Source of the DNA: Streptomyces fulvoviolaceus
GTDB lineage: Bacteria; Actinomycetota; Actinomycetes; Streptomycetales; Streptomycetaceae
Length of the DNA: 64,000 bases
NCBI RefSeq assembly: GCF_000718165.1
Contig: NZ_JOEY01000032.1
Coordinates: 1-64,000 of the forward strand
Direction of reading: 5' to 3'
Both the position numbers and the translations under genes were made by a program. Positions 1-8,783 of the stretch are shown piece by piece. Each line of letters starts with the position of its first letter. The stretch's first letter is position 1. Under the pieces are notes generated by a model. It did no database searches. It was not told the DNA's origin and worked only from the letters and a program-made list of their open reading frames with translations.

Positions 1-99
1 AGGGAAACGCCCGGTTACATTCCGAACCCGGAAGCTAAGCCTTACAGCGCCGATGGTACTGCAGGGGGGACCCTGTGGGAGAGTAGGACACCGCCGAAC
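1..99 (+). rRNA. rrf: 5S ribosomal RNA, 3' part
   Basis: The first 99 bases match the 3' portion of an actinobacterial 5S rRNA, including the conserved stretches CCGAACCCGGAAGCTAAG and GCGCCGATGGTACTGC. The 5' end (about 20 bases) lies outside the window, so the gene is partial here. It is the distal gene of an rRNA operon running rightward into the window. The last bases are inferred from the usual 3' end; the exact boundary is uncertain by a few bases. Confidence 0.93.
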
Positions 100-109
100 T
101 CCTTTTAGA

Positions 110-152
110 GCTCTGGCTCTTGGGCACGCAGCCCAAGAGCCAGAGCTTTTTT
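110..152 (+). terminator. rRNA operon terminator
   Basis: A perfect 16-bp stem (110-125 pairs with 131-146) with a 5-base loop is followed directly by six T residues (147-152). This is a textbook intrinsic terminator placed just after the 5S gene, and it is the strongest terminator in the window because it has both a long stem and a T tract. Confidence 0.95.
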
Positions 153-208
153 GCGTTGGGGTAAGGTCAGGGAGCATCGTAGGCACGTTTCCCACAGGAG
201 GCTCCCGG

Positions 209-817
209 GTGGAGGTCCAGGAGACCCGCGTCCAGACGGACCGGGTCCTCACCATCCCCAACATCCTCAGCATGGCGCGGCTCCTCGGAGTACCGCTCTT
301 CCTGTGGCTGATCCTCAGGCCCGAGTTCGGGGGGCCGCAGAGTGACGGCTGGGCGCTCCTGGTGCTGCTTCTCAGCGGGATCAGTGACTACCTGGACGGC
401 AAGCTCGCGCGGCGTTGGAACCAGATCAGCAACCTCGGCCGGCTTCTGGATCCCGCGGCCGACCGGCTCTACATTCTCTCGACTTTGCTCGGTCTCACCT
501 GGCGCGAGATTCTGCCAATCTGGTTGACCGCTGCACTTCTTGCGCGAGAGCTGGTTCTGCTGGTGATGGTGGGCATCCTCAGGCGGCACGGCTATCCACC
601 CCCGCAGGTGAACTTCCTCGGCAAGGCCGCCACGTTCAACCTGATGTACGCCTTCCCCCTGCTCCTGCTCAGTGACGGAACTGGATGGATCTCGTCACTC
701 GCTGCTATTTTCGGATGGGCGTTCGCAGGATGGGGTACAACGCTGTACTGGTGGGCAGGAGTCCTCTACGTGGTACAAGTCCGCCGCCTGCTCCGTGCGG
801 ACTCCATGGCCGATTGA
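209..817 (+). CDS. CDP-alcohol phosphatidyltransferase family protein
   Basis: This is an integral membrane enzyme of the CDP-alcohol phosphatidyltransferase family (PgsA-like). It would transfer a phosphatidyl group from CDP-diacylglycerol to a small alcohol in phospholipid synthesis. The full family signature is visible as DG-x2-AR-x8-G-x3-D-x3-D within LDGKLARRWNQ...GRLLDPAADR, around residues 60-85, and several hydrophobic segments follow. I chose the GTG at 209 because AGGAG (196-200) lies 8 bases upstream; the frame is open further up, but that part overlaps the 5S gene. The product is about 202 residues, normal for the family. The alcohol substrate (glycerol-3-phosphate or other) cannot be told from the sequence. 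The position matches mycobacterial pgsA2, upstream of the DUF881 block. Confidence 0.88.
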   Translation: MEVQETRVQTDRVLTIPNILSMARLLGVPLFLWLILRPEFGGPQSDGWALLVLLLSGISDYLDGKLARRWNQISNLGRLLDPAADRLYILSTLLGLTWREILPIWLTAALLARELVLLVMVGILRRHGYPPPQVNFLGKAATFNLMYAFPLLLLSDGTGWISSLAAIFGWAFAGWGTTLYWWAGVLYVVQVRRLLRADSMAD

Positions 818-933
818 ACTCGCCGATTGGTACGGCCGTAGCGGCTCGATGGCCCCCGGCGAAAAAGTGCGGGACAATCTGGACGGGTGAAGTCGGCTAG
901 ACCGTCGTCTCTTTAGAGGAGGACGCTTCCGAC

Positions 934-3429
934 ATGAAGGCCGTCGTGATGGCCGGAGGCGAAGGCACACGCCTTCGTCCCATGACCTCAAGCATGCCCA
1001 AGCCGCTCCTGCCGGTGGCCAACCGCCCGATCATGGAGCACGTTCTTCGGCTGCTCAAAAGGCATGGGCTCAACGAGACCGTCGTCACCGTCCAGTTTCT
1101 GGCCTCTCTGGTCAAGAACTACTTCGGTGACGGTGAAGAGCTTGGAATGGAGCTCAGCTATGCCAATGAGGAGAAGCCACTCGGTACCGCCGGAAGCGTC
1201 AAGAACGCCGAAGAGGCGTTGAAGGACGATGCTTTCCTTGTAATTTCCGGTGATGCCCTGACCGACTTCGATCTCACCGAGCTCATCAACTTCCACAAGG
1301 AAAAGGGTGCGTTGGTCACCGTCTGTCTGACGCGTGTGCCCAATCCGCTGGAATTCGGTATCACCATCGTCGACGAGGAAGGCAAGGTCGAGCGCTTCCT
1401 CGAGAAGCCGACCTGGGGCCAGGTCTTCTCGGACACCGTGAACACGGGTATCTACGTGATGGAGCCCGAGGTGTTCGACTATGTCGAGGCCGATGTCTCC
1501 GTCGACTGGTCCGGCGATGTCTTCCCGCAGTTGATGAAGGAAGGCAAGCCGATCTACGGCTATATCGCCGAGGGCTACTGGGAGGATGTCGGTACCCACG
1601 AGAGCTACGTGAAGGCGCAGGCCGACGTCCTGGAGGGAAAGGTCGACGTCGATCTCGACGGCTTCGAGATCTCTCCGGGCGTGTGGGTGGCGGAAGGCGC
1701 CGAGGTCCATCCCGACGCCGTTCTCCGTGGACCGCTCTACATCGGTGACTACGCCAAGGTCGAGGCCGGCGCTGAAATCCGCGAGCACACCGTCATCGGC
1801 TCGAACGTCGTCGTGAAGACCGGGGCCTTTCTGCACAAGGCTGTCGTGCACGACAACGTGTACGTCGGGCAGCACAGCAATCTGCGGGGCTGTGTCGTCG
1901 GAAAGAACACCGACATCATGCGCGCGGCTCGGATCGAGGACGGCGCCGTCATCGGTGACGAGTGCCTGATCGGTGAAGAGTCGATCGTGCAGGGCAACGT
2001 GCGGGTGTATCCGTTCAAGACCATCGAGGCCGGTGCGTTCGTCAACACCTCGGTGATCTGGGAGTCCAGGGGGCAGGCACACCTCTTCGGCGCTCGCGGT
2101 GTGTCCGGGATCCTGAACGTGGAGATCACGCCCGAGCTGGCCGTGCGTCTTGCCGGCGCCTACGCGACCACGCTCAAGAAGGGCTCGACCGTCACCACGG
2201 CCCGTGACCACTCCCGTGGTGCACGCGCACTCAAGCGGGCCGTGATCTCCGCGCTGCAGGCCAGTGCCATCGACGTACGCGACCTGGAAAACGTACCGCT
2301 GCCCGTGGCGCGGCAGCAGACCGCTCGCGGCAGTGCCGGCGGGATCATGATCCGGACCACGCCCGGGGTGCCGGATTCCGTGGACATCATGTTCTTCGAC
2401 AGCCAGGGCGCCGACCTTTCGCAGGCCAGTCAGCGGAAGTTGGACCGGGTGTTCGCGCGGCAGGAGTACCGGCGGGCCTTCCCGGGCGAGATCGGGGATC
2501 TGCACTTCCCGGCCAGTGTCTTCGATTCGTACACCGGGTCGTTGTTGCGGAACGTCGATACGACGGGCATTTCCGAGTCGGGGCTCAAGGTCGTCGTCGA
2601 CGCGTCGAACGGCAGTGCCGGTCTTGTGCTGCCCAGCCTGCTCGGCAAGCTCGGTGTGGACTCGCTGACCATCAATCCCGGTCTCGACGAGTCCAGGCCC
2701 ACGGAGACCGCGGACACCCGGCGGTCGGGACTGGTGCGGCTGGGAGAGATCGTGGCGTCCGCGCGGGCCGCGTTCGGTGTGCGGTTCGACCCCGTGGGCG
2801 AGCGGCTGTCGCTGGTCGACGAGAAGGGGCGGATCGTCGAGGACGATCGCGCACTGCTCGTCATGCTCGACCTGGTCGCCGCGGAACGGCGCAGCGGCCG
2901 TGTGGCGCTGCCGGTGACCACCACGCGGATCGCCGAGCAGGTGGCGGCGTACCACGGCACACAGGTGGAGTGGACGACGACCTCGCCCGACGATCTGACA
3001 CGGGTCGGACGTGACGACTCGACGATCTTCGGAGGCGACGGCAAGGCCGGTTTCATCATTCCGGAGTTCAGCGGCGTGTTCGACGGCGCGGCGGCCTTCG
3101 TGCGGTTGATCGGCCTGGTGGCGCGGACGCAGCTCACGCTCAGCCAGATCGATGCGCGCATTCCGCGGGCGCATGTCCTCAAGAGGGACCTGGCGACCCC
3201 GTGGGCCGTCAAGGGGCTTGTGATGCGGAGGGTCGTGGAAGAGGCCGGAGATCGCTTTGTCGACACGACCGACGGTGTACGGGTCGTGGAGACCGACGGG
3301 CGCTGGGTGATGGTTCTGCCCGATCCGGCCGAGGCGGTCACGCACCTGTGGGCGGAGGGGCCGGACGACGCGTCCGCGCAGGCTCTGCTCGACGAGTGGT
3401 CGGCGGTGGTGGACAGCGCCGGGCGCTGA
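934..3429 (+). CDS. Mannose-1-phosphate guanylyltransferase fused to a phosphomannomutase-like domain
   Basis: An 831-residue fusion protein. Residues 1 to about 235 are a sugar-nucleotidyltransferase domain with the nucleotide-binding motif GGEGTRLRPMT...PKPLLP and the metal site in SGDALTDFD. Residues about 245-370 are left-handed beta-helix hexapeptide repeats. Residues about 380-831 resemble the phosphomannomutase/phosphoglucomutase fold. The N-terminus should make GDP-mannose (or a related NDP-sugar) for glycans. The mutase part looks catalytically dead: no TASHNP phosphoserine loop is present, and the metal loop DGDADR is replaced by DPVGER. The start is the ATG at 934 with GAGGAGG about 13 bases upstream (914-920). 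A strong hairpin follows the gene. The fused architecture is known in actinobacteria; the precise sugar is inferred. Confidence 0.88.
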   Translation: MKAVVMAGGEGTRLRPMTSSMPKPLLPVANRPIMEHVLRLLKRHGLNETVVTVQFLASLVKNYFGDGEELGMELSYANEEKPLGTAGSVKNAEEALKDDAFLVISGDALTDFDLTELINFHKEKGALVTVCLTRVPNPLEFGITIVDEEGKVERFLEKPTWGQVFSDTVNTGIYVMEPEVFDYVEADVSVDWSGDVFPQLMKEGKPIYGYIAEGYWEDVGTHESYVKAQADVLEGKVDVDLDGFEISPGVWVAEGAEVHPDAVLRGPLYIGDYAKVEAGAEIREHTVIGSNVVVKTGAFLHKAVVHDNVYVGQHSNLRGCVVGKNTDIMRAARIEDGAVIGDECLIGEESIVQGNVRVYPFKTIEAGAFVNTSVIWESRGQAHLFGARGVSGILNVEITPELAVRLAGAYATTLKKGSTVTTARDHSRGARALKRAVISALQASAIDVRDLENVPLPVARQQTARGSAGGIMIRTTPGVPDSVDIMFFDSQGADLSQASQRKLDRVFARQEYRRAFPGEIGDLHFPASVFDSYTGSLLRNVDTTGISESGLKVVVDASNGSAGLVLPSLLGKLGVDSLTINPGLDESRPTETADTRRSGLVRLGEIVASARAAFGVRFDPVGERLSLVDEKGRIVEDDRALLVMLDLVAAERRSGRVALPVTTTRIAEQVAAYHGTQVEWTTTSPDDLTRVGRDDSTIFGGDGKAGFIIPEFSGVFDGAAAFVRLIGLVARTQLTLSQIDARIPRAHVLKRDLATPWAVKGLVMRRVVEEAGDRFVDTTDGVRVVETDGRWVMVLPDPAEAVTHLWAEGPDDASAQALLDEWSAVVDSAGR

Positions 3430-3446
3430 ACCACGCAGTACGCGCG

Positions 3447-3486
3447 CGTGCCGGACAGGCCCCCCCAAGGGGGCCTGTCCGGCACG
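3447..3486 (+). terminator. Long perfect hairpin, probable terminator
   Basis: A perfect 18-bp stem (3447-3464 with 3469-3486) closes a CCAA loop just after the guanylyltransferase gene. No T tract follows, as is common for Streptomyces terminators. It separates this gene from the DUF881 operon. Confidence 0.8.
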
Positions 3487-3536
3487 CCGGTGGGGCCATT
3501 CGGAGGTAGTGGTCACGACGTGGGACGATGTGCGGC

Positions 3537-4433
3537 ATGCCGCAGCAGCCCCCCGTTCGGAGCACCCCCACGCGCCCGTCGCGCCCGGACGCCTCCATGT
3601 CGCTGCTCACCAATGTCATGGACCACAGCCTCGACGACGGATACGCCGAGGCGGCCGAGCGGAAGAAGGCAGCGGGCACCGGCGGCATGCCCAGGACACT
3701 GCGGGCGAAGCTCGGTCTGGCAGCCGGCCTGGTGCTCGCCGCTCTGGTCGTGACCGTCGGGGCGGCACAGGCGCGAGTGGCCGCTCCTGTCGTCGCCAAG
3801 GAGCGCGAGGAGCTGATCGACCGCATCGACCGGGAGACCACGGCGGCGGACAAGCTCGAGAACAGCGTCGACAAGCTGCGCGACGACGTGAGTTCGCGGC
3901 AGCGTGAGGCGCTCAGGCAGAGCGGCGGCAGTGACCAGTCGGAGCTCGTGGGCATCCTCTCGGGCGCAGTGGAAGTACATGGTCCCGGTGTGAAGCTCGT
4001 CGTGAACGACGCCAAGGAAGCGTCGACGGGCGGCGGCGGAGACCCGCGTGAGACGTCGGGATTCTCCGACACCGGCCGGGTGCGCGACCGGGACATGCAA
4101 CGTGTGGTCAACGGGCTGTGGGAGTCGGGTGCCGAGGCCGTCTCGGTCAACGGACAGCGGCTGACGGCCCTGTCGGCGATCAGGGCCGCCGGTGACGCGA
4201 TACTGGTCGACAACAAGCCGCTGGTTCCGCCCTATACGGTGCTGGCGGTGGGGGACGGGCAGCGGCTGAGCACCAGGTTCCAGAACAGTGCCGACGGGCT
4301 GTATCTCAACGCCCTGCAGGAGAACTACGGAATCCGGACCAGTATTTCCGTGGAGGACGACCTCCGGCTGCCCGCCGCACCGAGTGTGATCGTACGTACA
4401 GCAGAGCCGAGAACTGAGAAGGGCACATCGTGA
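3537..4433 (+). CDS. DUF881 family membrane protein (first copy)
   Basis: A DUF881 protein of about 298 residues. An N-terminal cytoplasmic tail of about 60 residues precedes one transmembrane helix (LGLAAGLVLAALVVTVGAA). A short coiled-coil stretch rich in E/D/K follows, and then the DUF881 domain with its typical GPG signature (VEVHGPGVKLVVNDA). The function of the family is unknown; an envelope or cell-division role is suspected from its partners. The ATG at 3537 is chosen over the ATG at 3528 because most of this family begin MPQQ; the ribosome site (GGGA) does not decide between them. The gene overlaps the next one by GTGA (4430-4433), so the three-gene operon is translationally coupled. 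Mycobacteria have the same DUF881/small-basic-protein/DUF881 order. Confidence 0.88.
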   Translation: MPQQPPVRSTPTRPSRPDASMSLLTNVMDHSLDDGYAEAAERKKAAGTGGMPRTLRAKLGLAAGLVLAALVVTVGAAQARVAAPVVAKEREELIDRIDRETTAADKLENSVDKLRDDVSSRQREALRQSGGSDQSELVGILSGAVEVHGPGVKLVVNDAKEASTGGGGDPRETSGFSDTGRVRDRDMQRVVNGLWESGAEAVSVNGQRLTALSAIRAAGDAILVDNKPLVPPYTVLAVGDGQRLSTRFQNSADGLYLNALQENYGIRTSISVEDDLRLPAAPSVIVRTAEPRTEKGTS

Positions 4434-4762
4434 TCGCCGTACTGGGCCTCGTCGTGGGAGTCGTGGCCGGACTGTTGGTCCGGCCTGAGGTTCCGGCGGT
4501 CGTCGAGCCTTATCTGCCGATCGCCGTGGTGGCGGCACTCGACGCTGTCTTCGGGGGCCTGCGGGCCATGCTCGACGGCATCTTCGACGACAAGGTCTTC
4601 GTCGTGTCGTTCCTGTCCAACGTGGTCGTGGCCGCGCTGATCGTCTTCCTGGGCGACAAGTTGGGCGTGGGCGCCCAGCTGTCCACCGGTGTCGTCGTCG
4701 TCCTCGGGATCCGTATCTTCTCGAATGCCGCGGCGATCCGTCGGCACGTGTTCCGGGCGTGA
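4430..4762 (+). CDS. sbp: Small basic protein family (DUF1290) membrane protein
   Basis: A 110-residue protein with three hydrophobic segments (residues about 2-20, 25-45 and 60-95), matching the small-basic-protein (DUF1290) family. The motif VAALDAVFGGLRAMLDG is characteristic. Its length is normal. The family is almost always found between two DUF881 genes, as here, and Gram-positive homologues lie in division/envelope operons, but no biochemical role is established. Start and stop overlap both neighbours by four bases (GTGA), so expression is coupled. Confidence 0.87.
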   Translation: MIAVLGLVVGVVAGLLVRPEVPAVVEPYLPIAVVAALDAVFGGLRAMLDGIFDDKVFVVSFLSNVVVAALIVFLGDKLGVGAQLSTGVVVVLGIRIFSNAAAIRRHVFRA

Positions 4763-5601
4763 GGCCGATGAGCGACGAGGAAGAGACCCCCGGCAACAGG
4801 CTGCGCAAGGAACTGCCCGATGAGAGGCCCGCGGCGCCCCCCGCCGAGGAGGCCGCGGTCCCCGAGGCGGAGCCCGGGCTGACCGGTCGGCAGCGGTTGG
4901 TTCAGGGCCTGTGGCCGCCTCGGGTCACCAGGGCCCAACTCATCGTCGCCGTGCTGCTGTTCGGCCTGGGCTTCGGCCTGGCCGTCCAGGTGGCGTCGAA
5001 CAGCGACAGCGACAGTGCCCTGCGTGGTGCGAGGCAGGAAGATCTCGTGCGCATCCTCGATGAACTGGATGACCGTACGCAGCGTCTTGAAGACGAGAAG
5101 CAGGGGCTCGAGAAGCAGCGCGACGAGCTGGAGAACAGCTCGGACCAGGCCGAGGAGGCCCGCAAGCAGACGGTCGAGAAGGAGAGGCAGCTCGGCATTC
5201 TGGCGGGCACGGTGGCTGCGCAGGGTCCCGGCATCACGATGACCATCGAGGACACGAAGGGGACGGTCGAGGCGGACATGCTGCTCGACGCGATCCAGGA
5301 GCTCCGCGCGGCCGGTGCGGAGGCGATCCAGGTGAACGGCGTGCGGGTCGTCGCCGGCACCTATCTGACGGATTCCGACAAGAGTGTCAGCGTCGACGGG
5401 AACAAGATCACCGCGCCCTATCGTTTCAAGGTCATCGGCAATCCGCAGGACCTCGAACCGGCGCTCAACATTCCTGGAGGCGTGGTGCAGACTCTTGAGA
5501 AGGAGCAGGCCACCGTTACCGTCGAGCGGTCGGACAAGATCGTCGTGGACGCCTTGCGAGCGGCGAAGCGGCCTGACTACGCTCGGTCGTCCTCCCAGTG
5601 A
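4759..5601 (+). CDS. DUF881 family membrane protein (second copy)
   Basis: A 280-residue DUF881 paralogue. It has an acidic cytoplasmic tail, one transmembrane helix near residues 55-75 (QLIVAVLLFGLGFGLAVQV), and a clear coiled coil at about residues 90-140 (ELDDRTQRLEDEKQGLEKQ and on). The DUF881 domain follows with QGPGITMTIEDTKG. The domain faces outside. The start at GTG 4759 overlaps the previous stop (GTGA); an ATG at 4768 is an alternative. It ends the coupled trio, and a 190-bp gap follows before the FHA gene. Confidence 0.87.
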   Translation: MRPMSDEEETPGNRLRKELPDERPAAPPAEEAAVPEAEPGLTGRQRLVQGLWPPRVTRAQLIVAVLLFGLGFGLAVQVASNSDSDSALRGARQEDLVRILDELDDRTQRLEDEKQGLEKQRDELENSSDQAEEARKQTVEKERQLGILAGTVAAQGPGITMTIEDTKGTVEADMLLDAIQELRAAGAEAIQVNGVRVVAGTYLTDSDKSVSVDGNKITAPYRFKVIGNPQDLEPALNIPGGVVQTLEKEQATVTVERSDKIVVDALRAAKRPDYARSSSQ

Positions 5602-5791
5602 ACCGGGGGTGCATGGGGGGCAACCGGCGAGGGCATGAGGTTGCGGGGGGTCGGCGCACCGAATGGGTGGTGCGTGGTGGAAACTGTCTGGTGGATACGG
5701 ACGTTGTGAGGATGTCCGGGTCGACCGGTGTGTTCAATCAGGGTTCGTCCTGCCCCACGGGCGGGTCTGTTTCGGTCAAGGGGAATCGCCC

Positions 5792-6565
5792 GTGAAGTTG
5801 TTTGCGAAGTTGTTCGGCAAGAGCGCGCGAGAGGGCAGCGACAATGCGACCGCTCGCCATCGCGCACAGCCTGATGCGGAAGGCCAGCGCCCGCTGTTCC
5901 GGGACCAGGTCGCTGGTCCGGGCGGTGACATTTCCGGAGGTCAGGGCGCGCCGTCTGTTGACCCTGCCCAGTCCGGCGGCATAGGTTTCGGGCAACCGTC
6001 AACCTCAAGTACGGGTGGAGAGTTTTCCATGTCGGCCCTGGTGTGTACGAGGTGCGGTAACCGCAACGCGGAGAACAGCCGCTTCTGCTCGAACTGCGGC
6101 GCGCCGCTGCGGGCCGGGGCCACGCCCGAGCGTCCGTCCGAGACGACGTCCACGATCTCCATCTCCGGCCTCGAGGCCTACGACGCCGAGGTCACCGGCC
6201 AGACGCAGATGCCGGCGCTCTCTCCGGAGGCACAGGCGGCCGTCGACGCGCTGCCGCTGGGCTCCGCCCTGCTGGTCGTGCGCCGGGGCCCGAACTCGGG
6301 CAGCCGCTTCCTCCTGGACGGCGAGCTGACCACGGCCGGACGTCATCCGCAGAGCGACATCTTCCTCGACGATGTCACGGTCTCCCGTCGGCACGTGGAG
6401 TTCCGCCGCGGTCAGGACGGCTCGTTCACGGTGGCCGACGTGGGCAGTCTGAACGGCACGTATGTCAACCGTGAGCGGATCGACCAGGTCGCTCTGAACA
6501 ACGGTGACGAGGTGCAGATCGGCAAGTACCGGCTGGTCTTCTACGCGAGCCAGCGGGGCTACTGA
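5792..6565 (+). CDS. garA: GarA-like FHA protein with zinc ribbon
   Basis: A 257-residue soluble protein. After a charged N-terminal extension come a zinc ribbon with two CxxC pairs (CTRCGNRNAENSRFCSNCG, residues 85-103), the motif ETTS (117-120), and an FHA domain (about 152-245) with GR...S...SRRH...SLNGT. In mycobacterial and corynebacterial GarA/OdhI, the ETT motif is phosphorylated by PknB/PknG, and the FHA domain inhibits 2-oxoglutarate dehydrogenase. The same role is inferred here, not shown. I chose the GTG at 5792, with AAGGGG a few bases upstream. An internal ATG at 6030 would remove the N-terminal extension. In mycobacteria gcvH lies in the gap upstream; here that 190-bp gap has no gene and probably carries the promoter. 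Confidence 0.85.
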   Translation: MKLFAKLFGKSAREGSDNATARHRAQPDAEGQRPLFRDQVAGPGGDISGGQGAPSVDPAQSGGIGFGQPSTSSTGGEFSMSALVCTRCGNRNAENSRFCSNCGAPLRAGATPERPSETTSTISISGLEAYDAEVTGQTQMPALSPEAQAAVDALPLGSALLVVRRGPNSGSRFLLDGELTTAGRHPQSDIFLDDVTVSRRHVEFRRGQDGSFTVADVGSLNGTYVNRERIDQVALNNGDEVQIGKYRLVFYASQRGY

Positions 6566-6585
6566 CCCTCCCCCGGAGAAGGTCC

Positions 6586-7323
6586 ATGCTTCAAACACCG
6601 AGCGGTGGTGCCGGGCACGGCACCACCGCCGCGGACAGTGGGCTGATGAGCATCGGCACGGTGCTGAACGTGCTGCGCGAGGAGTTCCCCGAAGTCACCA
6701 TCTCCAAGATCCGCTTCCTGGAGTCGGAGGGGCTCATCGAGCCGCAGCGCACCCCCTCGGGATACCGCAAGTTCAGCCCGGAGGACGTCGAGCGGCTCGG
6801 CCACGTACTGAGAATGCAGCGGGACCACTATCTGCCGCTCAAGGTGATCCGTGAGCACCTGGACGCCATGGAGCGCGGCGAGGCCGTCGCGCTGCCCGCG
6901 GTGGGCCGTCAGCGGGACGGTGAGACGGCACTGGAGGTCTCCGACGGGCCCACTGCGGCCCGGATCGGACGGGACGAGCTGCTCGCCGCCGCCGAGATCG
7001 AGGCACCGGAGCTGGAGGAGTGGGAGTCGTACGGGCTGATCACTCCCCTTCCGGACGGGGCCTATGACGCGGAGGCGGTCACCGTGGCCGCGCTCGTGGT
7101 CGAGCTGGGGCGCTTCGGCATCGAGCCGCGGCACCTGCGGGCGATGAAGGCTGCCGCCGACCGTGAGGCGGGGCTGGTGGACCAGGTGGTGGCTCCGCTC
7201 AAGCGCCACCGCAACCCACAGACCAGGGCCCATGCGGAGGCCCGTACGAAGGAAATGGCGGGTCTCACGGTGAAGCTGCACGCGGCGCTCGTGCAGACGG
7301 CCCTCGGTGTGCGGCTGCCCTGA
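6586..7323 (+). CDS. MerR family regulator, FtsR-like (first copy)
   Basis: A 245-residue regulator with a winged MerR-type HTH at residues about 20-90 (VTISKIRFLESEGLIEPQRT, then SGYRKFSPEDVERL). A long C-terminal region has no recognisable ligand domain. Position and sequence match mycobacterial Rv1828 and corynebacterial FtsR, an activator of ftsZ; a cell-division role is inferred by homology. It lies 20 bp after the FHA gene in the same direction, so co-transcription is likely. The ATG at 6586 has GGAG about 10 bases upstream. An internal ATG at 6646 would start right before the HTH and cannot be excluded. Confidence 0.86.
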   Translation: MLQTPSGGAGHGTTAADSGLMSIGTVLNVLREEFPEVTISKIRFLESEGLIEPQRTPSGYRKFSPEDVERLGHVLRMQRDHYLPLKVIREHLDAMERGEAVALPAVGRQRDGETALEVSDGPTAARIGRDELLAAAEIEAPELEEWESYGLITPLPDGAYDAEAVTVAALVVELGRFGIEPRHLRAMKAAADREAGLVDQVVAPLKRHRNPQTRAHAEARTKEMAGLTVKLHAALVQTALGVRLP

Positions 7324-7408
7324 GGCGGGCCCGCCCGTGAGACAGGATCGGCGCCCCCGTTTCCGGCCCGACTACCCAAACGTCCCGGGCACGGCCTAGG
7401 GTTGCTGT

Positions 7409-7882
7409 GTGAACGAGCTCGATGTCGTAGGTGTCCGGGTCGAAATGCCCTCCAACCAACCGATCGTGCTCCTGCGTGAAGTGGGAGGCGACCGTTACCT
7501 CCCCATCTGGATCGGGCCGGGGGAGGCGACAGCGATCGCCTTCGCGCAGCAGGGCATGGCCCCCGCACGACCGCTGACCCACGACCTGTTCAAGGACGTG
7601 CTGGAAGCCGTCGGCCAGGAGCTCACCGAAGTGCGCATCACGGACCTGCGGGAGGGTGTCTTCTACGCGGAGCTGGTCTTCGCCAGCGGGGTCGAGGTGA
7701 GCGCGCGTCCGTCCGACGCCATAGCGCTGGCCCTGCGCACCGGGACGCCGATCTACGGCAGCGACGGAGTCCTCGACGACGCCGGCATCGCGATCCCGGA
7801 CGAGCAGGAGGACGAGGTGGAGAAGTTCCGCGAGTTCCTCGACCAGATCTCGCCCGAGGACTTCGGCACCAGCAGTCAGTGA
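7409..7882 (+). CDS. Bifunctional nuclease family protein (DUF151)
   Basis: A 157-residue DUF151 protein. The family includes a plant enzyme with DNase and RNase activity, but the bacterial members have little characterisation. The core pattern is clear: LPIWIGPGEATAIAFAQQG at about residues 32-50 and a second conserved part SARPSDAIALALRTGTPIY at about 97-115. The C-terminal tail is acidic. It starts at GTG 7409. It sits between the two MerR genes, exactly as in mycobacteria (Rv1829 between Rv1828 and Rv1830), so this arrangement is conserved across the phylum. Confidence 0.87.
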   Translation: MNELDVVGVRVEMPSNQPIVLLREVGGDRYLPIWIGPGEATAIAFAQQGMAPARPLTHDLFKDVLEAVGQELTEVRITDLREGVFYAELVFASGVEVSARPSDAIALALRTGTPIYGSDGVLDDAGIAIPDEQEDEVEKFREFLDQISPEDFGTSSQ

Positions 7883-8080
7883 AAATGCCGGCATTTGCCA
7901 GCGGCGAGTGAGAGCGTCCTGCGGCCCGCTCCGAGCGCATTCGGCTAGCCTTTCCCCGCGGTTGGGTACGGGAAACCACTCCTAGGGTGATTATCACTCG
8001 GCGTGCCGAGTGTGGCGATCGTTGACGCACCCCTGGTGACTGCCTACCGTCGAGAAGGCAGGTCAAGGACGGAGGTCGGC

Positions 8081-8725
8081 GTGAGAAGCAGCGGCGACGG
8101 TACGGCTGGGGGTGCCCCGGGACGCAGTCTCGGGGACAGTGGTCCGTACCCGCTTCACGGCAGCGCGGCCGATCACGCTCCGCAGCGACCGGCGGCCGTG
8201 CCGAGCAGCGGAGGGGCGACGTCCATGGCGTCCGAGGAGATCGGCTATCGCGGCCCGACGGCGTGTGCGGCCGCCGGCATCACCTATCGGCAACTGGACT
8301 ACTGGGCCCGCACCGGGCTCGTCGAGCCGAGTGTGCGGCCGGCCTACGGGTCGGGGACGCAGCGGCTGTACAGCTTCCGGGACGTCGTGGTCCTGAAGAT
8401 CGTCAAGCGGTTCCTCGACACGGGTGTGTCGCTGCAGAACATCCGCACCGCGGTTCAGCACCTCAGGGAGCGCGGTTTCCGTGACCTGGAGCGCATGACG
8501 CTTATGAGTGATGGCGCCACGGTCTACGAGTGCACCTCGCCCGACGAGGTCCACGCACTGCTCCAGGGCGGCCAGGGCATCTTCGGGATCGCCGTGGGTG
8601 TCGTGTGGCGGGACGTCGAGAGCGCGCTGTCGCAGCTGCACGGGGAGCGGATCGACACAGGGGAGACCCTCGTCGGGAACAACCCCGCGGACGAGCTGGC
8701 GCGGCGGCGCAACCGGGCCGTCTGA
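8081..8725 (+). CDS. MerR family regulator (second copy)
   Basis: A 214-residue protein. The first 50 residues are low-complexity (G, S, P-rich). A MerR-type HTH follows (YRGPTACAAAGITYRQLDYW, then ARTGLVEPSVR), and then a helical region (DVVVLKIVKRFLDTGVSLQN) typical of MerR dimerisation helices. The GTG at 8081 is preceded by GGAGG (8071-8075) with 5 bases spacing, which settles the start. It corresponds to mycobacterial Rv1830. No direct target can be read from the sequence. Confidence 0.86.
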   Translation: MRSSGDGTAGGAPGRSLGDSGPYPLHGSAADHAPQRPAAVPSSGGATSMASEEIGYRGPTACAAAGITYRQLDYWARTGLVEPSVRPAYGSGTQRLYSFRDVVVLKIVKRFLDTGVSLQNIRTAVQHLRERGFRDLERMTLMSDGATVYECTSPDEVHALLQGGQGIFGIAVGVVWRDVESALSQLHGERIDTGETLVGNNPADELARRRNRAV

Positions 8726-8783
8726 GGGTCCGCTCAGGAGCCGTACCGGGGCATTGTCAGTGGCGTAGGGCAGCATCGGAGAT

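Noticed and set aside
988..3516. An 842-codon open frame on the minus strand
   Set aside because: It lies opposite the guanylyltransferase fusion, which has clear domains. Long antisense frames are expected at this GC content, and its product has no recognisable motifs.
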